Of a DNA stretch of 64,000 nucleotides, positions 24,998 to 33,972 are shown piece by piece (position 1 is the stretch's first letter; every line of letters begins with the position of its first letter). The notes beneath the pieces are model-generated. The model did no database searches. It was not told the origin of the DNA and saw nothing but the letters and a program-made list of their open reading frames with translations. The DNA is from Ktedonobacter racemifer DSM 44963 (lineage in GTDB: Bacteria > Chloroflexota > Ktedonobacteria > Ktedonobacterales > Ktedonobacteraceae), in contig NZ_ADVG01000001.1 of NCBI RefSeq assembly GCF_000178855.1, forward strand, positions 3,075,481 through 3,139,480, in the 5' to 3' direction. A program made the translations under genes and the position numbers.

Positions 24998-25576
24998 ATG
25001 ACGTATATCGCTACAAGCCAAGCAAGCAAGGAAACCTACCGGGTCACAACTGGCGACAATGGGGCCAGCCAGAGCATTCAACTGGAAGAGACGACGTTCC
25101 CCATTGACTGGCGCCAGGTCGCAACACTGGCCAGCGAGAGCCAGTCCTCAGGCAGATCTGGCGGTCATTTTAGCCTGATCATCGCCGGCCGCTCCTATGA
25201 TATCTTCGCCCGCCGCATCACCAGGGCCGATCAGAGAGATAGTGAGACCTACGAAATTCATATCGCGGGCCAGCGCTTTGAGATCAAGGTTGAAGATGAA
25301 CATACGCGCCTGCTCTCAAGCCTGGTCAAGGGAAGCACGGCCAGCGGAATGGCCTCGGTCGCGGCTCCTATGCCGGGCCTCGTGGTTAGGGTCCCGATTG
25401 AGCCTGGTGCAACGGTTCAAGAGGGTGAGACAGTGGTGATTCTCGAAGCCATGAAAATGGAGAATGACCTGAATGCCCCCATCAGCGGTACTATTCAAGA
25501 GGTGCGCGTCAAGAAGGGCCAGGCGGTCGACCAGGGTGAAGTGCTGATCATTATCGCTGGGGAGCAGGAGAGCTAG
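24998..25576 (+). CDS. biotin carboxyl carrier-type protein
   Basis: 192 residues. The last 75 form a biotinyl domain: APMPGLVVRVPIEPGATVQE, then the biotinylation motif EAMKMEN with Lys153, then APISGTIQEVRVKKGQAVDQ. The first 110 residues are a beta-rich part as in propionyl/acyl-CoA carboxylase biotin carrier subunits. It shuttles CO2 on biotin between biotin carboxylase and carboxyltransferase. Neither of those is adjacent, but methylmalonyl-CoA mutase follows 600 bp downstream, fitting the propionyl-CoA to succinyl-CoA route. The ribosome site (AGGGG) is distant, so the start is only probable. Confidence 0.88.
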   Translation: MTYIATSQASKETYRVTTGDNGASQSIQLEETTFPIDWRQVATLASESQSSGRSGGHFSLIIAGRSYDIFARRITRADQRDSETYEIHIAGQRFEIKVEDEHTRLLSSLVKGSTASGMASVAAPMPGLVVRVPIEPGATVQEGETVVILEAMKMENDLNAPISGTIQEVRVKKGQAVDQGEVLIIIAGEQES

Positions 25577-25587
25577 CGTGTATGGAA

Positions 25588-25639
25588 GGTATTGACTAGC
25601 AGGACCTCTCCGATGAGAGGCCAGCTGCTAATCAATACC
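25588..25639. terminator. hairpin after biotin carrier gene
   Basis: GGTATTGA (25588-25595) pairs with TCAATACC at the far end, and CCTCTC/GAGAGG closes around CGAT, with internal mismatches. Located 11 nt after the stop; no clear T-run. A terminator is inferred. Confidence 0.5.
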
Positions 25640-25660
25640 GATGGTGGTCAAAGTGGTGGG

Positions 25661-25912
25661 TTAGGGTAATTGAGTAGGATATTTTCTCACCCAACGCAGA
25701 TGGCTTGTATCATGGACGCCACAGAGCACATCATCCGCGGCATTCTCCCCCACAAGAACACGCAGGCGCCGATGATAGCGCTCAATGTTTTGCATACGCG
25801 TATGAATAAAGACATGTCGTGCGGTTCCACTCACCAGGCCATACAAACCACTATGTACCGCATCATACTCTTGCTCGATTTGCTCTTTCAAGAGAGCTAT
25901 CTCGCTACCCAT
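25661..25912 (-). CDS. unknown 83-residue helical protein
   Basis: Starts MGSEIALLKEQIEQEYDAVH, with a mixed-charge helical middle (TRMQNIERYHRRLRVLVGEN) and a C-terminus containing CGVHDTSHLRW. ATG 25912 has AGGGG upstream. No membrane segment. Not recognised. It stands alone on the minus strand between plus-strand genes, so a real gene is likely but not certain. Confidence 0.55.
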   Translation of the reverse strand: MGSEIALLKEQIEQEYDAVHSGLYGLVSGTARHVFIHTRMQNIERYHRRLRVLVGENAADDVLCGVHDTSHLRWVRKYPTQLP

Positions 25913-26033
25913 CTGATCTGCCCCTAACGTTTCTGACTGAACATCCTAAACTAGTATACACAGCTATTGGCGAAATACGAAGACCAAAGACTATCAAATA
26001 GCTATCAGATAGATATCAAATAACTACCAAAAG

Positions 26034-26085
26034 ATGGTGATGTCGAGGTGCGCGGGCATCCGTCCGCGCACCTCGACATCACCAT
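26034..26085. repeat. palindrome (copy D)
   Basis: Perfect 22-bp arms (26034-26055 and 26064-26085, beginning ATGGTGATGTCGAGGTGC), extended by C-G and one G-T wobble to a 4-nt loop ATCC. It lies between divergent genes, just upstream of the mutase promoter, so it is not the terminator of either neighbour. Confidence 0.8.
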
Positions 26086-26133
26086 TATCCCCTTGACTCA
26101 TCCTTTGTCGTCAGAGGCATCTGCTCGGCAATA

Positions 26134-26142
26134 TGGTATAAT
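26134..26142 (+). promoter_or_regulatory. extended -10 promoter of the mutase gene
   Basis: TG-G-TATAAT at 26134-26142, about 30 nt before the ATG at 26172; no good -35 box is evident, as is usual for extended -10 promoters. Confidence 0.55.
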
Positions 26143-26171
26143 GCCATTGGTATGCAATAAGGAGGACTGCT

Positions 26172-27842
26172 ATGCAGCAGCATGTTAGTCGGAGTGCAGA
26201 GGAGTGGCGCGCTACCACTCTGCGCAAAGCACAGGAGAAAGCGGCGGAACGCAGAGACCGCTTTGAGACCAGTTCACACATACCAGTACAACCCCTCTAT
26301 ACCGCAGAAGATGTACAAGCGCTCGACTTACACGAACGGATAGGTTTCCCCGGCGAGTTCCCCTATACACGCGGCGTCCAGCCCACCATGTACCGCTCAC
26401 GCCTCTGGACCATGCGCCAGTACGCGGGCTTTGGCACCGCCGAGGAGTCAAATAAACGCTATCACTACCTGCTCTCACAGGGTACAACTGGCCTCTCGGT
26501 GGCCTTTGATCTCCCCACACAGATTGGCTATGACGCGGATCACGCGCTCTCTGAGGGCGAGGTTGGCAAGGTTGGTGTCTCGATCTCCAGTCTGGAAGAT
26601 ATGGAGACCCTGCTCGCTGGCCTGCCCCTAGAACGCATCAGCACCTCCATGACGATTAACGCTACGGCCAGCATCCTGCTCGCGCTCTATATCGCGGTGG
26701 CGAAGAAGCAGGGATCCGATCTGCGCAAGATCTCGGGCACCATCCAGAACGATGTGCTCAAAGAGTATATCGCGCGCGGCACCTATATTTATCCACCCCA
26801 GCACTCGATGCGGATCATTACGGATATCTTCCAGTACTGTGCCGAGAATATTCCGCGTTGGAATACGATTAGTATTAGTGGCTATCATATTCGTGAGGCT
26901 GGCTCGACGGCGGCGCAGGAGATCGCCTTTACGCTCTCTAATGCCATTAGCTATGTGCAGGCCGCCCTCGATGCTGGCCTCAACGTCGATAAGTTCGCGG
27001 GCCAGCTCTCGTTCTTCTTTAACTGTCATAACAATTTCTTTGAGGAGATCGCCAAGTTCCGCGCGGCACGTCAGATGTGGGCGCATATTATGCGTGAGCG
27101 CTTCCATGCCCAGGACCCACGCTCACTTATGCTTCGCTTCCATACGCAGACGGCTGGCTCGACACTCACGGCTCAGCAGCCTGATAATAACGTGGTGCGC
27201 ACGGCATATCAGGCCATGGCGGCCGTGCTGGGAGGCACCCAGTCCCTGCATACCAATTCCAAGGACGAGGCCCTCTCGCTTCCCACTGAGGACTCGGCGC
27301 GCCTGGCCCTGCGTACACAACAGATCCTGGGCTATGAGACTGGGGTCGCCGATGTCGTGGACCCACTGGCAGGCTCCTACTTTGTCGAGTCCCTGACGGC
27401 CCAGCTCGAAGAGCAGGCCTGGGCCTACATTCAGAAAATTGACGAGTTGGGTGGAAGCGTACGCGCGATTGAGCTTGGCTATATGCAGTCCGAGATCGAA
27501 CAGGCTGCGTATACCTATCAGCTCGCACTTGAGCAGGAGGAGGCGATTGTGGTTGGCGTCAATCGCTTCACCCAGCAACACGAGCCACCAGCCGAGCTGC
27601 TACGCGTTGATCCAGCCATCGGGCGTGGGCAGGCAGCCAAACTCGTAACCTTGCGCCAGCGCCGGGATAACGAGCAGGTTCAACAGCACCTGCAAGCGCT
27701 GGAAGCGGCGGCGCGTGGTAGCGAGAACTTGATGCCGCTGATCATCGAGGCGGTGGAGGCCTATGCGACGCTGGGCGAGATTAGCGATACGCTACGCCAC
27801 ATCTTCGGTGAGCAGCACGAATTTCGCAGTTTTGACGCTTAG
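26172..27842 (+). CDS. mcmA: methylmalonyl-CoA mutase, large (substrate-binding) subunit
   Basis: 556 residues, the length of mutase subunits that lack the C-terminal B12 domain; the cobalamin-binding subunit must be encoded elsewhere. AAGGAGG precedes the ATG. Tyr84 in MRQYAGFGT and Arg202 in KEYIARGTY occupy the positions of Tyr89 and Arg207 of the Propionibacterium enzyme with identical spacing (118), and His239 matches His244 (155 from the Tyr). Tyr plus Arg is the methylmalonyl-CoA signature. It interconverts methylmalonyl-CoA and succinyl-CoA by a radical mechanism. The paralogue at 51.5 kb has different diagnostic residues. Confidence 0.93.
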   Translation: MQQHVSRSAEEWRATTLRKAQEKAAERRDRFETSSHIPVQPLYTAEDVQALDLHERIGFPGEFPYTRGVQPTMYRSRLWTMRQYAGFGTAEESNKRYHYLLSQGTTGLSVAFDLPTQIGYDADHALSEGEVGKVGVSISSLEDMETLLAGLPLERISTSMTINATASILLALYIAVAKKQGSDLRKISGTIQNDVLKEYIARGTYIYPPQHSMRIITDIFQYCAENIPRWNTISISGYHIREAGSTAAQEIAFTLSNAISYVQAALDAGLNVDKFAGQLSFFFNCHNNFFEEIAKFRAARQMWAHIMRERFHAQDPRSLMLRFHTQTAGSTLTAQQPDNNVVRTAYQAMAAVLGGTQSLHTNSKDEALSLPTEDSARLALRTQQILGYETGVADVVDPLAGSYFVESLTAQLEEQAWAYIQKIDELGGSVRAIELGYMQSEIEQAAYTYQLALEQEEAIVVGVNRFTQQHEPPAELLRVDPAIGRGQAAKLVTLRQRRDNEQVQQHLQALEAAARGSENLMPLIIEAVEAYATLGEISDTLRHIFGEQHEFRSFDA

Positions 27843-27866
27843 ACAAGAGGTTTTTCAAGGGAAAGC

Positions 27867-28793
27867 ATGAACGTTCGTAACACTAATTTTGATGAGGGAC
27901 AAGTGCATACGATGCTGGGAGAGGGAGTCGAGTCGCTCTCTCCCCTGGCCAGGCATGAGAGCAGGGGTGATGATACACATCGCCCCTACGCTCCCATTGG
28001 CGTTTATGACTCGGGTGCGGGGGGGCTAACGATTCTTACCGAGCTGAGAAAGATTCTCCCGCACGAAGACTTTCTCTACTATGGGGACACCAGGCACTGT
28101 CCCTATGGCGTTCGTAGCGAGCAAGAGATTATCGAACTGGCAAAGCAGGCCAGTTGTTTTTTATTGGAGCGCGGTGTCAAGCTCATCGTTGTCGCCTGTA
28201 ATACGGCCTCACAGGCCGCTCTTGAAGCGCTCCGTCTCTCGTTCCCTGACGTGCCCTTTGTTGGCGTGGTGCCCGCGGTCAAGCCCGCGGCCAGCCTGAC
28301 CCGGAAGGGGCGTATCGGCGTGGCCGCAACCAATCAAGCAGCCAAATCCGCATACCTGCAACAGCTCATCGAGGATTTCGCCACTGGCGTCGAAGTCTAT
28401 GCTCAGGGCTGCTCCGAACTGGTTACACTCGTTGAAAAGGGACAGCTACAGGGGCCAGAGGTTGAAGCGACCTTACGCCAGTCTCTGCATCCCCTGCTCC
28501 AGCACGACATTGATGTCCTGGTGTTGGGCTGCACCCATTTTCCCGCCCTGCGTGAAGCTATTCGGCACATCGTAGGCCCGGGCGTCCAGGTTATCGATAG
28601 CGGTGCTGCTATCGCTCGTCGCACTCGTTTTCTTCTTGAGCAGGCTGGCATCGCACATCCCATTGATCAGGCCTCACCTGAGCAGGGATTGCTCCAAGTC
28701 TGGTGTAGCGGAGACGCACACACCTTTACGACAACTGCCAGCCAGGTACTCGGGTATCCCGTTAACGCGGAATCCTCAATGACATCATTTTGA
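27867..28793 (+). CDS. murI: glutamate racemase
   Basis: 308 residues. The N-terminal 42 residues are an extra, low-conservation extension. The enzyme begins at PIGVYDSGAGGLTIL. Both catalytic cysteines are present: Cys111 in VVACNTASQAAL and Cys222 in VLGCTHFPAL, plus the substrate motif YYGDTRHCPYGVRS. It converts L- to D-glutamate for peptidoglycan. It starts 24 bp after the mutase stop with AAGGGAAAGC ahead, so the two may share a transcript although their roles differ. Confidence 0.96.
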   Translation: MNVRNTNFDEGQVHTMLGEGVESLSPLARHESRGDDTHRPYAPIGVYDSGAGGLTILTELRKILPHEDFLYYGDTRHCPYGVRSEQEIIELAKQASCFLLERGVKLIVVACNTASQAALEALRLSFPDVPFVGVVPAVKPAASLTRKGRIGVAATNQAAKSAYLQQLIEDFATGVEVYAQGCSELVTLVEKGQLQGPEVEATLRQSLHPLLQHDIDVLVLGCTHFPALREAIRHIVGPGVQVIDSGAAIARRTRFLLEQAGIAHPIDQASPEQGLLQVWCSGDAHTFTTTASQVLGYPVNAESSMTSF

Positions 28794-28804
28794 AAGGCAG
28801 GAGC

Positions 28805-29446
28805 ATGTCAAATACTCTCAGTACCGGCGTTTCCCCCGCTGGGCTGCCACCTCGGACCTTGCGTCTGCGGATTGCACATTCTATTTCAGCCATTCTCTCA
28901 CCACCAGTCGTATCCATCCCAACGATCCTCCTGGTAGCACTCTATCGCACCAGTAATCAGCTACAGGCCATCGGCTATACCCTGCTCACGCTCTTCTTCG
29001 TGAGCGTGGGTCCTATGCTCTATATCCTGATCGGTGTCAAGCTTGGTAAATTTACAGATATGGATGTAAGCAAACGTTCACAGCGTGTCGGCCCCTTTAT
29101 CATCTGTCTGCTCTCTGTTCTCGCGGTCTTCTCCCTCTTAGGACTTATTCACGGACCTCATACGCTGCAAACCGCCCTTCTCATGACACTCTTTATTGGC
29201 TGCATCATGATGCTGGTCACGCTCTGGGGCCGCTGGAAGATCAGTATTCACGCCTCCTCACTGGCAGGGGCTGTGACCCTGCTGACCGCTCTCTATGGGC
29301 AGGTCGTCCTGCCAGCCTATGCCCTGGTAGCACTGGTCTGCTGGTCGCGTGTGGTCCTGCACCGCCACACGACGGGACAGGTCATCGCGGGCTCGCTCGT
29401 CACTATCGGGATCGCCGCCCTCACCCTGGCACTCTATGGTATCTAG
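28805..29446 (+). CDS. PAP2-superfamily-like membrane protein
   Basis: 213 residues from ATG 28805 (AGGCAGGAG upstream); a TTG at 28790 overlapping murI is a weaker alternative. Five or six membrane helices. Near the C-terminus KISIHASSLAG and SRVVLHRHTTGQVIAG resemble the conserved SxH and SRxxxxxH...D/Q segments of PAP2 phosphatases, while the first KxxxxxxRP block is reduced (KRSQR). It may act on lipid or polyprenyl phosphates; the weak first motif leaves the activity open. It ends at a strong bidirectional terminator. Confidence 0.72.
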   Translation: MSNTLSTGVSPAGLPPRTLRLRIAHSISAILSPPVVSIPTILLVALYRTSNQLQAIGYTLLTLFFVSVGPMLYILIGVKLGKFTDMDVSKRSQRVGPFIICLLSVLAVFSLLGLIHGPHTLQTALLMTLFIGCIMMLVTLWGRWKISIHASSLAGAVTLLTALYGQVVLPAYALVALVCWSRVVLHRHTTGQVIAGSLVTIGIAALTLALYGI

Positions 29447-29455
29447 CGTCGTCAA

Positions 29456-29507
29456 AAGCACAAAAAATACCTGCTGGGAGCATTCCCAGCAGGTATTTTT
29501 TGTGCTT
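29456..29507. terminator. bidirectional intrinsic terminator
   Basis: Perfect 24-bp arms (AAGCACAAAAAATACCTGCT... at 29456-29479 and 29484-29507) with loop GCAT. The A-run and T-run within the arms serve both directions, between the PAP2-like stop and the nuoH stop. Confidence 0.88.
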
Positions 29508-29512
29508 GATAT

Positions 29513-30907
29513 TTATTTCTCGGAACCACCAGTGGTCAGCTGAGCACGAGCGGGAACGCCATCGCTCAACTGCAAGCCGGCCACGGCAGCCGCACGACGC
29601 TGCGCGCGGATCGCGGGGGCCTGGGCGCGGCGGGTCGAAGCCACCGTCGCGCGGCGCACCAGCTGGACAAAGCCATAGACCGACGCCCAGTTAATCACAC
29701 CCAGCGTCACCAGGAAGGCCACGATGGGGAGGTGAAGCGCGTCGAAGATCAGGTAGACACCGCCGGTGACGATGATATTGGCCAGGGTGACTGGCATCAA
29801 GATCAGCCAGCTAAATTGCATCAACTGGTCGGCACGCAGGCGTGGCAGCGTGGCGCGAATCCAGATGAAGACGAAGCAGAGCAGATAGACCTTGAGGATC
29901 AGGTAGACCAGGCCCAGCAGGTTGCCGGCCAGGCCCCACCAGATGTTGTTTAAGCCAACCAGGTAGGAGACACCAGGGCCAGCGAAGCCACCCAGAAACA
30001 TATAGGCCGTCACCGCTGATACCACGGTCATGTTGCCATACTCACCCAGGAAGAACATCGCCCAGCGCATACCGCTGTACTCTGTCATATGGCCAGCGAC
30101 CAGCTCGGACTCGGCCTCAGGCAGGTCGAAGGGCGCGCGGTTGGTCTCGGCCAGGCCACAAGTGTAGTAGATGAGGATCATCAGAGGCTGTACCAGGATA
30201 AACCAGGCCCAGGGCGTGAAGCCTTCGAAGAGGAAGTCCAGCACTGGATTGCCAGTCTTAGCCCAGATATTCTGGAAGTTCTGAATCTCACGCAGGGAGA
30301 CGGTACCAATGCCCGACACACCGGGATAGCCAGGATGACCCGCCAGCACACTGGTTAGCATGATCACACCCACGAGCGAGAGGAACAGAGGTAGCTCATA
30401 AGAGATCATCTGGGCGGCGGCACGCAAGCCACCGATCAAAGCATACTTGTTATTCGAGCTCCAACCAGCCATGACCACGCCCACAACGTCGATCGAACTA
30501 ATGGCAACGTAGAAGACGACACCAGTCGCCAGGGCTGTTCCTGGAACCCCGATATAGGGCGAGAAGGGCAGCACAGCGAAGGTCGCGATGGCCGGCGCCA
30601 GGAAGACGGCGGGTGCCAGCCAGAAGAGGAGCAGGTCACTATCAGCGGTGTGAACATCCTCTTTCAGCAGGAGCTTGGCCACGTCAGCGACGCTCTGTAA
30701 GAGGCCCCAGGGGCCAGTATGATAGGGGCCAAGACGGTCCTGCACCCAAGCAATAACCTTGCGCTCTAGCAGAACCAGGATGGTCGCGCTCGTAAGCACG
30801 AATCCAAATATTGAGAGGATGGCGACCACAAACTGCAAGGTATCCCATGAGAGAATGCCATTGACCAGTTGTGTCCACAATCCATCATCAGCAAGAACTG
30901 TAAACAT
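29513..30907 (-). CDS. nuoH: NADH-quinone oxidoreductase subunit H
   Basis: 464 residues, about 8-9 membrane helices. Typical Nuo1/NuoH stretches: LERKVIAWVQDRLGPYHTG, LLKEDVHTADSD, and ETNRAPFDLPEAESELVAG, the quinone-site loop. NuoH forms the quinone chamber with NuoD and NuoB. About 50 C-terminal residues (ARRAQAPAIRAQRRAA...) are an extra Ala/Arg-rich cytoplasmic tail. It is last in the minus-strand cluster nuoA-C-x-D-H, separated from nuoD by 231 bp that contains a cruciform repeat. Confidence 0.95.
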   Translation of the reverse strand: MFTVLADDGLWTQLVNGILSWDTLQFVVAILSIFGFVLTSATILVLLERKVIAWVQDRLGPYHTGPWGLLQSVADVAKLLLKEDVHTADSDLLLFWLAPAVFLAPAIATFAVLPFSPYIGVPGTALATGVVFYVAISSIDVVGVVMAGWSSNNKYALIGGLRAAAQMISYELPLFLSLVGVIMLTSVLAGHPGYPGVSGIGTVSLREIQNFQNIWAKTGNPVLDFLFEGFTPWAWFILVQPLMILIYYTCGLAETNRAPFDLPEAESELVAGHMTEYSGMRWAMFFLGEYGNMTVVSAVTAYMFLGGFAGPGVSYLVGLNNIWWGLAGNLLGLVYLILKVYLLCFVFIWIRATLPRLRADQLMQFSWLILMPVTLANIIVTGGVYLIFDALHLPIVAFLVTLGVINWASVYGFVQLVRRATVASTRRAQAPAIRAQRRAAAVAGLQLSDGVPARAQLTTGGSEK

Positions 30908-31000
30908 CGTAGATGACTCCAGCGCGAACGAACACGCTTCTGCTTACCGAGTGCCGGGCGCAGAAGCAGCCATTTCGCCTTGTTTACTAAGATCTTATGC

Positions 31001-31047
31001 GGAAACCAACGTCACTTTCGCGACTAGCGCTCCGCGCTCAGGTTTCC
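31001..31047. repeat. cruciform repeat, copy 1 (between nuoD and nuoH)
   Basis: Outer arms GGAAACC (31001-31007) and GGTTTCC (31041-31047) enclose two small palindromic blocks, AGCGC-TCC-GCGCT (31026-31038) and the TCGCGA region. Its reverse complement matches 51331-51382 almost base for base: CTGAGCGCG-AGCGCTAGTCGCGA is shared apart from one base. The rest of the 231-bp gap shows no gene. Confidence 0.75.
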
Positions 31048-31138
31048 GAATCGGTAGTAACCATTGAAGGTAGGTACCCGGAGCATTCAGCGAGGAACGG
31101 CGCCTGAAGCGCCCATTCCACCTGAATTCCAGGAGGCA

Positions 31139-32290
31139 TTAGCGGTCAACCTCACCCAGCACAATATCGGTGCTACCCATGATCGCGATGGTGTCACTCA
31201 TTTTATGACCACGCAGTAGCTCAGGCACGATTTGCAGATTGACAAAGGAAGGGCCACGTAGCTTCGCGCGCCAGGGATACTCGCTACCATCGCTGATAAA
31301 GTAGACCCCCAGTTCACCCTTGCTGCTCTCGATCGCGAAGTAGGTCTCACCGCGTGGAGGACGCAGCGCAATCGGTGTGCGTGTGCTGATAGGGCCACCC
31401 GGAAGCTTATCAATTCCTTCACGACAGAGGCGCACGCTCTCAAGCATTTCGGCCATACGCACGCTGTAGCGGGCGTAGCAGTCGCCTTCCTGGCGCACCT
31501 GGGGGTTCACTGCGATCTCGCGATACGCCATGTAAGGACGGTTCACACGCAGATCCCAGTTGATACCACTGGCGCGCAGCATCGGGCCGGTCAGGCCATA
31601 GGCCAGGGCCTGCTGTGGATCAATATAGCCGACGCCCTGGGTACGAGCCTCAAAGATTTCATTGCCAGTAATCAAGGCCGTCAGTTCGGCATGATTCTTC
31701 ACAAACTGGTCGAGAAATTCCTCGCACTCTTTGAGCCATCCCTTGGGCAGATCATGCAGGACACCACCCACGCGCATATAGTTCACGTTAAAGCGGCTAC
31801 CACCCAGCGCCTCAAAGAGCGAGAGGATGGTTTCGCGATCACGAAGGGCCCACATGACAGGAGTGGTCGCGCCCAGGTCGAGCAGATAGGTGCCCACGGC
31901 CACGAGGTGACTGGCGATACGCTGTAACTCGTTAGTAATCAGGCGGATATACTGCGCGCGGCGTGGCAGCTCAATTCCCATCAACTGCTCGACAGCTCCG
32001 GCATAGGCGGTCTCATTGAGCATAGGCGAAAGGTAATCCGCGTTGTCCATATAACGGATGCCGCCCATAATCGGGCGATTCTCCAGAATCTTTTCGATAC
32101 CGCGATGCAGATAACCAATAACCGGGGTGCAATCGACGACCGTCTCGCCCTCAAGCGTGAGCAACAGGCGCAAGACGCCGTGTGTACTTGGATGCTGAGG
32201 TCCCAGGTTGAGTAACATCTCCTGAGACTTTAGTTCGCCACCCTCGCTCACGATGCCGACCGGAATATTTATCTCTTGGTTTGTAGCCAT
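31139..32290 (-). CDS. nuoD: NADH-quinone oxidoreductase subunit D
   Basis: 383 residues, full length. Signature LNLGPQHPSTHGVLRLLLTL at the N-terminus, YLHRGIEKI, and the C-terminal GSTDIVLGEVDR. This 49-kDa subunit lines the quinone site at the junction of the peripheral and membrane arms. ATG 32290 has GAGGAAACC upstream. Cotranscribed with nuoC through the small gene between them. Ktedonobacterial complex I clusters are usually longer; here E, F, G, I and J-N are not present in the window. Confidence 0.96.
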   Translation of the reverse strand: MATNQEINIPVGIVSEGGELKSQEMLLNLGPQHPSTHGVLRLLLTLEGETVVDCTPVIGYLHRGIEKILENRPIMGGIRYMDNADYLSPMLNETAYAGAVEQLMGIELPRRAQYIRLITNELQRIASHLVAVGTYLLDLGATTPVMWALRDRETILSLFEALGGSRFNVNYMRVGGVLHDLPKGWLKECEEFLDQFVKNHAELTALITGNEIFEARTQGVGYIDPQQALAYGLTGPMLRASGINWDLRVNRPYMAYREIAVNPQVRQEGDCYARYSVRMAEMLESVRLCREGIDKLPGGPISTRTPIALRPPRGETYFAIESSKGELGVYFISDGSEYPWRAKLRGPSFVNLQIVPELLRGHKMSDTIAIMGSTDIVLGEVDR

Positions 32291-32332
32291 GAGGTTTCCT
32301 CGTTTAGTATGTTTCAGTGCCTGCCAATAGTT

Positions 32333-32734
32333 TTATCTGCGTTGCAGGCGTCGCAGGCGGACCCAGAACATATAGGACCACATACATCCCATGAGTGTCG
32401 CCAGAGCACTAAACAGGTAGCGATTAGGGTCCGCCGAGAAAAATGCTAGTGCTACCGCCGTCCCAAAACAAACACAAGCGACGAGGATGGGCATCATCAC
32501 TCCCTGTGTACCACTTCTTGCCCGGGACGCTCCCTTAGAACGTGCCAAAGACCCCGAGCGTGCGGTACTCCCCAACGTCTGTCCTGCCTCCCCTGCACGA
32601 CTCTTTCCGTTCGCGCGCCCCTCTCTGTCCTGACCTGGTGCGACCTTGCCGACGCCCTGTGTTTCACGACCCTGTTTCTGGCTCTCAGTACGACTGCGTC
32701 CCGCGCCTCTACGATGCGTCCTGGCCTTTGGCAT
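32333..32734 (-). CDS. small basic two-helix membrane protein inside the nuo cluster
   Basis: 133 residues from ATG 32734 (a GTG 9 nt upstream is possible). The first 75 residues are strongly basic and low in complexity (Arg, Gly, Ser, Ala). Two membrane helices follow: MMPILVACVCFGTAVALAFF and YLFSALATLMGCMWSYMFWV, with a basic end RLRRLQRR. I do not recognise a family. Its place between nuoC and nuoD suggests an accessory or assembly role, but that is only from context. Confidence 0.7.
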   Translation of the reverse strand: MPKARTHRRGAGRSRTESQKQGRETQGVGKVAPGQDREGRANGKSRAGEAGQTLGSTARSGSLARSKGASRARSGTQGVMMPILVACVCFGTAVALAFFSADPNRYLFSALATLMGCMWSYMFWVRLRRLQRR

Positions 32735-32827
32735 AGCCCACACTCACGTTCTTCTGCAATAGAAAGAAAGCGATCCACAAGTGTCTGTTAAACGCTCTCT
32801 ATCAGACGTGCTTTCAACTTCCCAGGC

Positions 32828-33532
32828 TTATTCCGTATCTGCCTGTTGCTCGCCCGCCTCTTGATAATCCTGGAAAGCATGGCCGAAGGTTGGAGTGCCA
32901 GGATGAAGGCGCTCCTCCAGGCCCTGACCCAGTTTCTTCTGCACCACATGCTCCAGGTGCTGCTGCTGGAACTTGCCCGAGACCGCCATATTCGGATCGA
33001 TCTGCGTGGTCGCCCGAGGCTTTGCGGTCATTGGCACTTGTTTGAAGTCCTTCAGCAAGGGATAGCCTTCGAAGTCATCATCCAGCAACATACGGCGGAG
33101 ATCAGGATGGCCCGCGAAGCGAATGCCATACATGTCGTAGGTCTCGCGCTCCAACCAGTTAGCAGTTGGATAGACCGAGACCACGCTATCAACTTCCGGC
33201 TTCTCGCGCTCGATACGTACCTTGATCTGTAGCAACTGCGCACGCGTGGTTGAGCGCAGGTGATAGACCGACTCCAGGTGATCAAGCATATCGACACCCG
33301 AGACGCACACCAATAAATCAAATCCCAGCTGGTCGCGCACAAAGCGACAGACGGCCACCAGGTTCTCTTTATCAACGACCAGGCCCAGGAAATCCCCTTT
33401 GAGCGTGGTAGCATTGACAGGCTTGCCTGTGATCTGCGAGAGCGGAGCCAGGTCGCGAGCCAGAGCAGCGTTCTGGTCACGATAGCCCGTTGTCGCACTA
33501 GGCATATTTGTAGAACGTGGTACTAGATCCAT
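32828..33532 (-). CDS. nuoC: NADH-quinone oxidoreductase subunit C
   Basis: 234 residues. The 30-kDa subunit signature is clear: WLERETYDMYGIRFAGHPDL, then RRMLLDDDFEGYPLLKDF. The N-terminal 40 residues are variable. The C-terminal tail (EERLHPGTPTFGHAFQDYQE) is not part of the core domain. The start overlaps the nuoA stop by 10 bp. It forms part of the peripheral arm next to NuoD. In most bacteria nuoB lies between nuoA and nuoC; here there is no room for it. Confidence 0.93.
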   Translation of the reverse strand: MDLVPRSTNMPSATTGYRDQNAALARDLAPLSQITGKPVNATTLKGDFLGLVVDKENLVAVCRFVRDQLGFDLLVCVSGVDMLDHLESVYHLRSTTRAQLLQIKVRIEREKPEVDSVVSVYPTANWLERETYDMYGIRFAGHPDLRRMLLDDDFEGYPLLKDFKQVPMTAKPRATTQIDPNMAVSGKFQQQHLEHVVQKKLGQGLEERLHPGTPTFGHAFQDYQEAGEQQADTE

Positions 33533-33879
33533 CGTGTCACTCCCTTACGCCAGGCATACACCAGGCCAAGCGCGAGTATTAAGATAAAGAAGAGAATCTC
33601 GACAAAACCAAAAACACTTAATTGCTTGAAGATGACTGCCCAGGAAATGATAAACACAATATCCACATCAAAGGCCACAAAGAGTAGGGCAAAGATGTAG
33701 AAACCAAGTGGATATTGTACCCAGGCCGAGCCAATTGGCTTTTCACCAGACTCATAGGTCTGGGATTTTTCTTTTGTTTTTTTATGGGGTGAGAGTATGT
33801 TAGAGACCGTAGTTGCAAGAATAACAAAACCAAAGCCGGCCGCTAACAGAATACCCGCGTATAAGTACCCAAGAGACAC
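33523..33879 (-). CDS. nuoA: NADH-quinone oxidoreductase subunit A
   Basis: 118 residues when started at the GTG at 33879, which has GGGAGGAACGCTT at ideal spacing; the longer frame starts at a TTG (33939) without such a site. Three membrane helices. Conserved core: YESGEKPIGSAWVQYPLGFY then ALLFVAFDVDIVFI. It is the first gene of the nuo cluster and helps close the quinone channel. The length fits the family exactly. Confidence 0.93.
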   Translation of the reverse strand: MSLGYLYAGILLAAGFGFVILATTVSNILSPHKKTKEKSQTYESGEKPIGSAWVQYPLGFYIFALLFVAFDVDIVFIISWAVIFKQLSVFGFVEILFFILILALGLVYAWRKGVTRWI

Positions 33880-33972
33880 AAGCGTTCCTCCCAATACAAG
33901 CCTCTGCCGAATATCGACAGAGGCAAGAAGATGCTGCAATGATTATAGCACAGTGAGTAAGAGGCGACAATT

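Noticed and set aside
33523..33939. Longer NuoA starting at the TTG at 33939
   Set aside because: The GTG at 33879 has GGGAGG at proper spacing and gives the family length of 118 residues.
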